From: Nemertoderma westbladi
Taxonomy: Eukaryota > Xenacoelomorpha > Nemertodermatida > Nemertodermatidae
DNA: 64,000 nt
Assembly: GCA_032718475.1 (NCBI GenBank)
Contig: JAUCBJ010007116.1
Span: forward strand, 1 to 64,000
Reading direction: 5' to 3'
A program made the position numbers and the translations under genes. Positions 39,501-52,145 of the stretch are shown here, one piece after another. The first letter of the stretch is position 1, and the number at the start of each line of letters is the position of its first letter. The notes under the pieces are model-generated. The model was not told the origin of the DNA. It ran no database searches and was given only the letters and a program-made list of their open reading frames with translations.

Positions 39501-41052
39501 ATCGCCTCCTGTAACAGTAATGATTGGCTCGGGCGTTATTAAGAATGTAACGCCTCCTGTAACAATAATGATTGGCTCGGGCGTTATTAAGAATGTATCG
39601 CCTCCTGTAACAATAATGATTGGCTCGGGCGTTATTAAGAATGTATCGCCTCCTGTAACGATAATGATTGGCTCGGGCGTTATTAAGAATGTATCGCCTC
39701 CTGTAACAATAATGATTGGCTCGGGCGTTATTAAGAATGTATCGCCTCCTGTAACAATAATGATTGGCTCGGGCGTTATTAAGAATGTATCGCCTCCTGT
39801 AACAATAATGATTGGCTCGGCCGTTATTAAGAATGTATCGCCTCCTGTAACAGTAATGAAGGGCTCGGGCGTTATTAAGAATGTATCGCCTCCTGTAACA
39901 ATAATGATTGGCTCGGGCGTTATTAAGAATGTATCGCCTCCTGTAACAATAATGATTGGCTCGGGCGTTATTAAGAATGTATCGCCTCCTGTAACAATAA
40001 TGATTGGCTCGGGCGTTATTAAGAATGTATCGCCTCCTGTAACAATAATGATTGGCTCGGGCGTTATTAAGAATGTATCGCCTCCTGTAACAATAATGAT
40101 TGGCTCGGGCGTTATTAAGAATGTATCGCCTCCTGTAACAATAATGATTGGCTCGGGCGTTATTAAGAATGTATCGCCTCCTGTAACAATAATGATTGGC
40201 TCGGGCGTTATTAAGAATGTATCGCCTCCTGTAACAATAATGATTGGCTCGGGCGTTATTAAGAATGTATCGCCTCCTGTAACAATAATGATTGGCTCGG
40301 CCGTTATTAAGAATGTATCGCCTCCTGTAACAGTAATGAAGGGCTCGGGCGTTATTAAGAATGTATCGCCTCCTGTAACAATAATGATTGGCTCGGGCGT
40401 TATTAAGAATGTATCGCCTCCTGTAACAATAATGATTGGCTCGGGCGTTATTAAGAATGTATCGCCTCCTGTAACAATAATGATTGGCTCGGGCGTTATT
40501 AAGAATGTATCGCCTCCTGTAACAATAATGATTGGCTCGGGCGTTATTAAGAATGTAACGCCTCCTGTAACAATAATGATTGGCTCGGGCGTTATTAAGA
40601 ATGTATCGCCTCCTGTAACAATAATGATTGGCTCGGGCGTTATTAAGAATGTATCGCCTCCTGTAACAATAATGATTGGCTCGGGCGTTATTAAGAATGT
40701 ATCGCCTCCTGTAACAATAATGATTGGCTCGGGCGTTATTAAGAATGTATCGCCTCCTGTAACAATAATGATTGGCTCGGGCGTTATTAAGAATGTATCG
40801 CCTCCTGTAACAATAATGATTGGCTCGGGCGTTATTAAGAATGTATCGCCTCCTGTAACAATAATGATTGGCTCGGGCGTTATTAAGAATGTATCGCCTC
40901 CTGTAACAATAATGATTGGCTGGGCGTTATTAAGAATGTATCGCCTCCTGTAACAATAATGATTGGCTGGGCGTTATTAAGAATGTATCGCCTCCTGTAA
41001 CAATAATGATTGGCTGGGCGTTATTAAGAATGTATCGCCTCCTGTAACAATA

Positions 41053-41763
41053 ATGATTGGCTCGGGCGTTATTAAGAATGTATCGCCTCCTGTAACAATA
41101 ATGATTGGCTTGGGCGTTATTAAGAATGTATCGCCTCCTGTAACAATAATGATTGGCTCGGGCGTTATTAAGAATGTATCGCCTCCTGTAACAATAATGA
41201 TTGGCTCGGGCGTTATTAAGAATGTATCGCCTCCTGTAACAATAATGATTGGCTGGGCGTTATTAAGAATGTATCGCCTCCTGTAACAATAATGATTGGC
41301 TCGGGCGTTATTAAGAATGTATCGCCTCCTGTAACAATAATGATTGGCTGGGCGTTATTAAGAATGTATCGCCTCCTGTAACAATAATGATTGGCTCGGG
41401 CGTTATTAAGAATGTATCGCCTCCTGTAACAATAATGATTGGCTTGGGCGTTATTAAGAATGTATCGCCTCCTGTAACAATAATGATTGGCTGGGCGTTA
41501 TTAAGAATGTATCGCCTCCTGTAACAATAATGATTGGCTCGGGCGTTATTAAGAATGTATCGCCTCCTGTAACAATAATGATTGGCTTGGGCGTTATTAA
41601 GAATGTATCGCCTCCTGTAACAATAATGATTGGCTCGGGCGTTATTAAGAATGTATCGCCTCCTGTAACGATAATGATTGGCTCGGGCGTTATTAAGAAT
41701 GTATCGCCTCCTGTAACAATAATGATTGGCTGGGCGTTATTAAGAATGTATCGCCTCCTGTAA
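41053..41763. repeat. Local duplication within the 48-bp array, 477-bp period
   Basis: The pattern starting at 41053 (a GGCTTGGG unit in second place and a 47-bp unit at the end) recurs at 41530. 477 equals ten units with three 1-bp deletions. Confidence 0.7.
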
Positions 41764-44700
41764 CAATAATGATTGGCTCGGGCGTTATTAAGAATGTATC
41801 GCCTCCTGTAACGATAATGATTGGCTCGGGCGTTATTAAGAATGTATCGCCTCCTGTAACGATAATGATTGGCTCGGGCGTTATTAAGAATGTATCGCCT
41901 CCTGTAACAATAATGATTGGCTTGGGCGTTATTAAGAATGTATCGCCTCCTGTAACAATAATGATTGGCTCGGGCGTTATTAAGAATGTATCGCCTCCTG
42001 TAACAATAATGGTTGGCTCGGGCGTTATTAAGAATGTATCGCCTCCTGTAACAATAATGATTGGCTCGGGCGTTATTAAGAATGTATCGCCTCCTGTAAC
42101 AATAATGGTTGGCTCGGGCGTTATTAAGAATGTATCGCCTCCTGTAACGATAATGATTGGCTCGGGCGTTATTAAGAATGTATCGCCTCCTGTAACAATA
42201 ATGATTGGCTGGGCGTTATTAAGAATGTATCGCCTCCTGTAACAATAATGATTGGCTCGGGCGTTATTAAGAATGTATCGCCTCCTGTAACAATAATGAT
42301 TGGCTCGGGCGTTATTAAGAATGTATCGCCTCCTGTAACGATAATGATTGGCTCGGGCGTTATTAAGAATGTATCGCCTCCTGTAACAATAATGATTGGC
42401 TCGGGCGTTATTAAGAATGTATCGCCTCCTGTAACAATAATGATTGGCTCGGGCGTTATTAAGAATGTATCGCCTCCTGTAACGATAATGATTGGCTCGG
42501 GCGTTATTAAGAATGTATCGCCTCCTGTAACGATAATGATTGGCTCGGGCGTTATTAAGAATGTATCGCCTCCTGTAACGATAATGATTGGCTCGGGCGT
42601 TATTAAGAATGTATCGCCTCTTGTAACGATAATGATTGGCTCGGGCGTATTAAGAATGTATCGCCTCCTGTAACAATAATGATTGGCTGGGCGTTATTAA
42701 GAATGTATCGCCTCCTGTAACAATAATGATTGGCTCGGGCGTTATTAAGAATGTATCGCCTCCTGTAACAATAATGATTGGTTCGGGCGTTATTAAGAAT
42801 GTATCGCCTCCTGTAACAATAATGATTGGCTGGGCGTTATTAAGAATGTATCGCCTCCTGTAACAATAATGATTGGCTCGGCCGTTATTAAGAATGTATC
42901 GCCTCCTGTAACAATAATGAAGGGCTCGGGCGTTATTAAGAATGTATCTCCTCCTGTAACAATAATGATTGGCTCGGGCGTTATTAAGAATGTATCGCCT
43001 CCTGTAACAATAATGATTGGCTCGGCCGTTATTAAGAATGTATCGCCTCCTGTAACAATAATGATTTTCTCGGGCGTTATTAAGAATGTAACGCCTCCTG
43101 TAACAATAATGAAGGGCTCGGGCGTTATTAAGAATGTAACGCCTCCTGTAACGATAATGATTGGCTCGGGCGTTATTAAGAATGTATCGCCTCCTGTAAC
43201 AATAATGATTTTCTCGGGCGTTATTAAGAATGTATCGCCTCCTGAAACAATAATGATTGGCTCGGGCGTTATTAAGAATGTATCGCCTCCTGTAACGATA
43301 ATGATTGGCTCGGGCGTTATTAAGAATGTAACGCCTCCTGTAACGATAATGATTGGCTCGGGCGTTATTAAGAATGTATCGCCTCCTGTAACAATAATGA
43401 TTGGCTCGGGCGTTATTAAGAATGTATCGCCTCCTGTAACAATAATGATTGGCTCGGGCGTTATTAAGAATGTATCGCCTCCTGTAACGATAATGATTGG
43501 CTCGGGCGTTATTAAGAATGTAACGCCTCCTGTAACGATAATGATTGGCTCGGGCGTTATTAAGAATGTATCGCCTCCTGTAACAATAATGATTGGCTCG
43601 GGGGTTATTAAGAATGTATCGCCTCCTGTAACAATAATGATTGGCTCGGGCGTTATTAAGAATGTATCGCCTCCTGTAACGATAATGATTGGCTCGGGCG
43701 TTATTAAGAATGTAACGCCTCCTGTAACGATAATGATTGGCTCGGGCGTTATTAAGAATGTATCGCCTCCTGTAACAATAATGATTGGCTCGGGCGTTAT
43801 TAAGAATGTATCGCCTCCTGTAACAATAATGATTGGCTCGGGCGTTATTAAGAATGTAACGCCTCCTGTAACAATAATGGTTGGCTCGGGCGTTATTAAG
43901 AATGTATCGCCTCCTGTAACGATAATGATTGGCTCGGGCGTTATTAAGAATGTATCGCCTCCTGTAACAATAATGATTGGCTCGGGCGTTAGGCCTATTA
44001 AGAATGTAACGCCTCCTGTAACAATAATGAAGGGCTCGGGCGTTATTAAGAATGTATCGCCTCCTGTAACGATAATGATTGGCTCGGGCGTTATTAAGAA
44101 TGTAACGCCTCCTGTAACAATAATGAAGGGCTCGGGCGTTATTAAGAATGTATCGCCTCCTGTAACGATAATGATTGGCTCGGGCGTTATTAAGAATGTA
44201 TCGCCTCCTGTAACAATAATGATTTTCTCGGGCGTTATTAAGAATGTATCGCCTCCTGTAACGATAATGATTGGCTCGGGCGTTATTAAGAATGTATCGC
44301 CTCCTGTAACAATAATGATTGGCTCGGGCGTTATTAAGAATGTAACGCCTCCTGTAACAATAATGAAGGGCTCGGGCGTTATTAAGAATGTATCGCCTCC
44401 TGTAACGATAATGATTGGCTCGGGCGTTATTAAGAATGTATCGCCTCCTGTAACAATAATGATTTTCTCGTGCGTTATTAAGAATGTATCGCCTCCTGTA
44501 ACAATAATGATTGGCTCGGGCGTTATTAAGAATGTAACGCCTCCTGTAACAATAATGAAGGGCTCGGGCGTTATTAAGAATGTATCGCCTCCTGTAACAA
44601 TAATGATTGGCTCGGGCGTTATTAAGAATGTATCGCCTCCTGTAACAATAATGATTGGCTCGGGCGTTATTAAGAATGTATCGCCTCCTGTAACGATAAT

Positions 44701-45392
44701 GATTGGCTCGGGCGTTATTAAGAATGTATCGCCTCCTGTAACGATAATGATTGGCTCGGGCGTTATTAAGAATGTATCGCCTCCTGTAACAATAATGATT
44801 TTCTCGGGCGTTATTAAGAATGTAACGCCTCCTGTAACAATAATGAAGGGCTCGGGCGTTATTAAGAATGTATCGCCTCCTGTAACGATAATGATTGGCT
44901 CGGGCGTTATTAAGAATGTATCGCCTCCTGTAACAATAATGATTGGCTCGGGCGTTATTAAGAATGTATCGCCTCCTGTAACAATAATGATTTTCTCGGG
45001 CGTTATTAAGAATGTAACGCCTCCTGTAACAATAATGAAGGGCTCGGGCGTTATTAAGAATGTATCGCCTCCTGTAACAATAATGATTGGTTCGGGCGTT
45101 ATTAAGAATGTATCGCCTCCTGTAACAATAATGATTGGCTCGGGCGTTATTAAGAATGTATCGCCTCCTGTAACAATAATGATTGGCTCGGGCGTTATTA
45201 AGAATGTATCGCCTCCTTTAACGATAATGATTGGCTCGGGCGTTATTAAGAATATATCGCCTCCTGTAACGATAATGATTGGCTCGGGCGTTATTAAGAA
45301 TGTATCGCCTCCTGTAACGATAATGATTTTCTCGGGCGTTATTAAGAATGTAACGCCTCCTGTAACAGTAATGATTGGCTCGGGCGTTATTA

Positions 45393-47152
45393 CTAGTACT
45401 AGGATCGGCATGCTGCATTGCAGCTGCATTTTTAAGAATGCTGTGCCGGCTTGTCAACAAAATTGCACCGCCACAACTCCCTATCACCCATGACATTTGC
45501 TAGATCATCCGCATCTTTAAGGCCAGTGTCCTTCAAGATGCGTCTCAAGAAAGTCATGGGCTGTCCACCATGCTTATTCACTCCATGAGGCTGCCAAAGT
45601 ACAAGATTATGCACTGGCTGGTCCTCACGGCGAAAGCAATGTCCTGCAAAGCGGAGGCGATTTTGTTCTAGTGTCAAGCTTGGGGGAACCAATGAGACAC
45701 CTCCAATGTTATATAGTGTCTGGTTGGAGATGTGTGCATTGTACTTGACACAATGTACCCGGCGTAGCATTCTTGTGAATGTGCCATCCAGAGATTTGGT
45801 GTCCTCAGCAGTTAGAGCCCAGCATGGACTCCCGTAGAGGAGTACTGGAACTACTGCTGCTCTAAATAATCGGACCTTAAGTTTCCGATTAATTCTAGGT
45901 GACTTCCAAATCCTGGAAAGCCTATTCAAGGCTGCCCATGCCTTTCCCTTACGTATTCGAAGGTCCTCACCTGACTTCCGGATCCATGATCCCAGGTAAC
46001 AGAAGTCGTCCACATGCTCAAGCATACCATCCTTTGAGCTTATGCTCATCCGATCAGAGACTTGCTGAGGACTTTCAAAGTTAACTGTCAGAATTTTGGT
46101 CTTTCTGGAGTTAATAAAAAGACCAACACTAGAAGCAGCATGTTCTAATGAGCTGAGGAGCCGCTGGGCTCCCTCTAATGATTCTGAGAGTACTCCTAAG
46201 TCATCAGCAAAGTCTAGATCAGTTAGGTACTTGGCAGGATTTCCTCGACTTCTGGAGCCAGTAGGTGGAGTTATCATCACCCCATCATCATTATGATGAT
46301 CTAAGGACATGCGTAGAACATAGTCAACCACAATAATGAACAAGAATGGTGCAAGTGTGTCTCCTTGGAGGACGCCCCATAACACTTCAAATGGTTCTGT
46401 GTCACCGTCAACAGTAGACACAAATGTTGTCGAACCATCGTATACTGATCTGATTGCTGCAATAATTTCATCAGGAATCCCATATAATGAAAGTATGCTG
46501 AACATACGTGAGCGAGAGACTGAATCAAAGGCCTTGAAGAAGTCAACAAAGATAACAGCCAGATGCCTGTCTTTCTTTTTTGATAACTCTTCAATTATCC
46601 TTCTAAGTGCCAAAATGGGCTCCATGGTCCCACGACCTTTACGGAACCCATTCTGATTTCCACGTAGCAGTCTCTCAATGGGATCCCTGATGCGATTTAA
46701 TAGAATTCTATTGTATAGTTTTGCAGCAATCGAGATCAATGAGATTCCCCGAAAAGAACCACAGAGTGTTAGGTTGCCCTTCTTGGGAACTGGCACCAAC
46801 TTATTTGTTTTCATTTCTTGTGGGACTCTTGTTGTACGGTACATGTCTACTATGATGGGATAGATGAGCTTTAAACACTCAGGTATTTTAAAGACCTCAG
46901 GGGGAACACCATCTACTCCACTGGCACGATTGGTCTTAATGCTCTTTGCAGCAGCCTTCACTTCTGCAAAGGAGATATCGCCAATGGGAATATCTGGGAG
47001 TACAGACTCAGACACTTTTAATTCTATAAAGTTATCAGGCAATACCCTGTCATTATTGAGGAGCTTTTCAAAGTGGGCTTTCCAACCATTGAGGCGATCG
47101 GCTGGTGATTCAGCCTTAACCTTGGTGGTTGGTTGGCTTTTCCGCCCAGTAA
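45393..47152 (-). mobile_element. 5'-truncated RTE-like retrotransposon inserted in the 48-bp array
   Basis: Very similar to the full copy at 23429-27190 (long identical stretches). It spans from a point just before the region GRKSQPTTKVKAESP to the 3' end with GCATGCCGATCCTAG and triplets. It keeps an intact reading frame over all of its RT domain, including FVDFFKAFD, GVLQGDTLAPF and DFADDLG, down to the stop at 45432, but has lost the endonuclease. It is flanked by GGGCGTTATTA at 45382-45392 and 47153-47163, a perfect 11-bp target-site duplication made of array sequence, and the array resumes in register. Confidence 0.95.
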
Positions 47153-48254
47153 GGGCGTTATTAAGAATGTATCGCCTCCTGTAACAATAATGATTGGCTC
47201 GGGCGTTATTAAGAATGTATCGCCTCCTGTAACAATAATGGTTGGCTCGGGCGTTATTAAGAATGTATCGCCTCCTGTAACAATAATGATTGGCTCGGGC
47301 GTTATTAAGAATGTATCGCCTCCTGTAACAGTAATGATTGGCTCGGACGTTATTAAGAATGTATCGCCTCCTGTAACAATAATGATTGGCTCGGGCGTTA
47401 TTAAGAATGTATCGCCTCCTGTAACAATAATGATTTTCTCGGGCGTTATTAAGAATGTATCGCCTCCTGTAACAGTAATGATTGGCTCGGACGTTATTAA
47501 AAATGTATCGCCTCCTGTAACGATAATGATTGGCTCGGGCGTTATTAAGAATGTATCGCCTCCTGTAACAATAATGATTTTCTCGGGCGTTATTAAGAAT
47601 GTAACGCCTCCTGTAACGATAATGATTGGCTCGGGCGTTATTAAGAATGTATCGCCTCCTGTAACAATAATGATTTTCTCGGGCGTTATTAAGAATGTAT
47701 CGCCTCCTGTAACAATAATGATTGGCTCGGGCGTTATTAAGAATGTATCGCCTCCTGTAACAGTAATGATTGGCTCGGGCGTTATTAAGAATGTATCGCC
47801 TCCTGTAACAGTAATGATTGGTTCGGGCGTTATTAAGAATGTAACGCCTCCTGTAACAATAATGATTGGCTCGGGCGTTATTAAGAATGTATCGCCTCCT
47901 GTAACAATAATGATTGGCTCGGGCGTTATTAAGAATGTATCGCCTCCTGTAACAGTAATGATTGGTTCGGGCGTTATTAAGAATGTAACGCCTCCTGTAA
48001 CAATAATGATTGGCTCGGGCGTTATTAAGAATGTATCGCCTCCTGTAACAATAATGATTGGCTCGGGCGTTATTAAGAATGTATCGCCTCCTGTAACAAT
48101 AATGATTGGCTCGGGCGTTATTAAGAATGTATCGCCTCCTGTAACGATAATGATTGGCTCGGGCGTTATTAAGAATGTATCGCCTCCTGTAACAGTAATG
48201 ATTGGCTCGGACGTTATTAAGAATGTATCGCCTCCTGTAACGATAATGATTGGC

Positions 48255-51200
48255 TAGGGCGTTATTAAGAATGTATCGCCTCCTGTAACAATAATGATTG
48301 GCTTGGGCGTTATAAAGAATGTATCGCCTCCTGTAACAATAATGATTGGCTCGGGCGTTATTAAGAATGTATCGCCTCCTGTAACAATAATGATTGGCTC
48401 GGGCGTTATTAAGAATGTATCGCCTCCTGTAACAATAATGATTTTCTCGGGCGTTATTAAGAATGTATCGCCTCCTGTAACAGTAATGATTGGCTCGGAC
48501 GTTATTAAGAATGTATCGCCTCCTGTAACGATAATGATTGGCTCGGGCGTTATTAAGAATGTATCGCCTCCTGTAACAATAATGATTTTCTCGGGCGTTA
48601 TTAAGAATGTAACGCCTCCTGTAACGATAATGATTGGCTCGGGCGTTATTAAGAATGTATCGCCTCCTGTAACAATAATGATTTTCTCGGGCGTTATTAA
48701 GAATGTATCGCCTCCTGTAACAATAATGATTGGCTCGGGCGTTATTAAGAATGTATCGCCTCCTGTAACGATAATGATTGGCTCGGGCGTTATTAAGAAT
48801 GTATCGCCTCTTGTAACGATAATGATTGGCTCGGGCGTTATTAAGAATGAATCGCCTCCTGTAACAATAATGATTGGCTCGGGCGTTATTAAGAATGTAT
48901 CGCCTCCTGTAACGATAATGATTGGCTCGGGCGTTATTAAGAATGTATCGCCTCCTGTAACAATAATGATTGGCTCGGGCGTTATTAAGAATGTATCGCC
49001 TCCTGTAACAGTAATGATTGGCTCGGGCGTTATTAAGAATGTAACGCCTCCTGTAACAATAATGATTGGCTCGGGCGTTATTAAGAATGTATCGCCTCCT
49101 GTAACGATAATGATTGGCTCGGGCGTTATTAAGAATGTATCGCCTCCTGTAACGATAATGATTGGCTCGGGCGTTATTAAGAATGTATCTCCTCCTGTAA
49201 CAATAATGATTGGCTCGGGCGTTATTAAGAATGTAACGCCTCCTGTAACAATAATGATTGGCTCGGGCGTTATTAAGAATGTATCGCCTCCTGTAACGAT
49301 AATGATTGGCTCGGGCGTTATTAAGAATGTATCGCCTCCTGTAACAATAATGATTGGCTCGGGCGTTATTAAGAATGTAACGCCTCCTGTAACGATAATG
49401 ATTGGCTCGGGCGTTATTAAGAATGTATCGCCTCCTGTAACAATAATGATTGGCTCGGGCGTTATTAAGAATGTATCGCCTCCTGTAACGATAATGATTG
49501 GCTCGGGTGTTATTAAGAATGTATCGCCTCCTGTAACAATAATGATTGGTTCGGGCGTTATTAAGAATGTAACGCCTCCTGTAACGATAATGATTGGCTC
49601 GGGCGTTATTAAGAATGTAACGCCTCCTGTAACAATAATGATTGGCTCGGGCGTTATTAAGAATGTATCGCCTCCTGTAACAATAATGATTGGCTCGGGC
49701 GTTATTAAGAATGTATCGCCTCCTGTAACAATAATGATTGGCTCGGGCGTTATTAAGAATGTATCGCCTCCTGTAACGATAATGATTGGCTCGGGCGTTA
49801 TTAAGAATGTATCGCCTCCTGTAACAGTAATGATTGGCTCGGACGTTATTAAGAATGTATCGCCTCCTGTAACGATAATGATTGGCTAGGGCGTTATTAA
49901 GAATGTATCGCCTCCTGTAACAATAATGATTGGCTTGGGCGTTATAAAGAATGTATCGCCTCCTGTAACAATAATGATTGGCTCGGGCGTTATTAAGAAT
50001 GTATCGCCTCCTGTAACAATAATGATTGGCTCGGGCGTTATTAAGAATGTATCGCCTCCTGTAACAATAATGATTTTCTCGGGCGTTATTAAGAATGTAT
50101 CGCCTCCTGTAACAGTAATGATTGGCTCGGACGTTATTAAGAATGTATCGCCTCCTGTAACGATAATGATTGGCTCGGGCGTTATTAAGAATGTATCGCC
50201 TCCTGTAACAATAATGATTTTCTCGGGCGTTATTAAGAATGTAACGCCTCCTGTAACGATAATGATTGGCTCGGGCGTTATTAAGAATGTATCGCCTCCT
50301 GTAACAATAATGATTTTCTCGGGCGTTATTAAGAATGTATCGCCTCCTGTAACAATAATGATTGGCTCGGGCGTTATTAAGAATGTATCGCCTCCTGTAA
50401 CGATAATGATTGGCTCGGGCGTTATTAAGAATGTATCGCCTCTTGTAACGATAATGATTGGCTCGGGCGTTATTAAGAATGTATCGCCTCCTGTAACAAT
50501 AATGATTGGCTCGGGCGTTATTAAGAATGTATCGCCTCCTGTAACGATAATGATTGGCTCGGGCGTTATTAAGAATGTATCGCCTCCTGTAACAATAATG
50601 ATTGGCTCGGGCGTTATTAAGAATGTATCGCCTCCTGTAACAGTAATGATTGGCTCGGGCGTTATTAAGAATGTAACGCCTCCTGTAACAATAATGATTG
50701 GCTCGGGCGTTATTAAGAATGTATCGCCTCCTGTAACGATAATGATTGGCTCGGGCGTTATTAAGAATGTATCGCCTCCTGTAACGATAATGATTGGCTC
50801 GGGCGTTATTAAGAATGTATCTCCTCCTGTAACAATAATGATTGGCTCGGGCGTTATTAAGAATGTAACGCCTCCTGTAACAATAATGATTGGCTCGGGC
50901 GTTATTAAGAATGTATCGCCTCCTGTAACGATAATGATTGGCTCGGGCGTTATTAAGAATGTATCGCCTCCTGTAACAATAATGATTGGCTCGGGCGTTA
51001 TTAAGAATGTAACGCCTCCTGTAACGATAATGATTGGCTCGGGCGTTATTAAGAATGTATCGCCTCCTGTAACAATAATGATTGGCTCGGGCGTTATTAA
51101 GAATGTATCGCCTCCTGTAACGATAATGATTGGCTCGGGTGTTATTAAGAATGTATCGCCTCCTGTAACAATAATGATTGGTTCGGGCGTTATTAAGAAT

Positions 51201-52145
51201 GTAACGCCTCCTGTAACGATAATGATTGGCTTGGGCGTTATAAAGAATGTATCGCCTCCTGTAACAATAATGATTGGCTCGGGCGTTATTAAGAATGTAA
51301 CGCCTCCTGTAACAATAATGATTGGCTCGGGCGTTATTAAGAATGTATCGCCTCCTGTAACGATAATGATTGGCTCGGGCGTTATTAAGAATGTATCGCC
51401 TCCTGTAACGATAATGATTGGCTCGGGCGTTATTAAGAATGTATCTCCTCCTGTAACAATAATGATTGGCTCGGGCGTTATTAAGAATGTAACGCCTCCT
51501 GTAACAATAATGATTGGCTCGGGCGTTATTAAGAATGTATCGCCTCCTGTAACGATAATGATTGGCTCGGGCGTTATTAAGAATGTATCGCCTCCTGTAA
51601 CAATAATGATTGGCTCGGGCGTTATTAAGAATGTAACGCCTCCTGTAACGATAATGATTGGCTCGGGCGTTATTAAGAATGTATCGCCTCCTGTAACAAT
51701 AATGATTGGCTCGGGCGTTATTAAGAATGTATCGCCTCCTGTAACGATAATGATTGGCTCGGGTGTTATTAAGAATGTATCGCCTCCTGTAACAATAATG
51801 ATTGGTTCGGGCGTTATTAAGAATGTAACGCCTCCTGTAACGATAATGATTGGCTCGGGCGTTATTAAGAATGTAACGCCTCCTGTAACAATAATGATTG
51901 GCTCGGGCGTTATTAAGAATGTATCGCCTCCTGTAACAATAATGATTGGCTCGGGCGTTATTAAGAATGTATCGCCTCCTGTAACAATAATGATTGGCTC
52001 GGGCGTTATTAAGAATGTATCGCCTCCTGTAACGATAATGATTGGCTCGGGCGTTATTAAGAATGTATCGCCTCCTGTAACAGTAATGATTGGCTCGGAC
52101 GTTATTAAGAATGTATCGCCTCCTGTAACGATAATGATTGGCTAG
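48255..52145. repeat. Higher-order repeat inside the 48-bp array (34 and 47 units)
   Basis: The rare variant GGCTAGGGCG occurs at 48255, 49887 and 52143, each time followed by the same series (a GGCTTGGGCGTTATAAAG unit, then ATTTTC, GGACG and CTCTTGTAACG variants at the same offsets). Spacings are 1632 bp (34 x 48) and 2256 bp (47 x 48). The longer block contains an extra 13 units. So blocks of dozens of units were duplicated as wholes. Confidence 0.85.
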
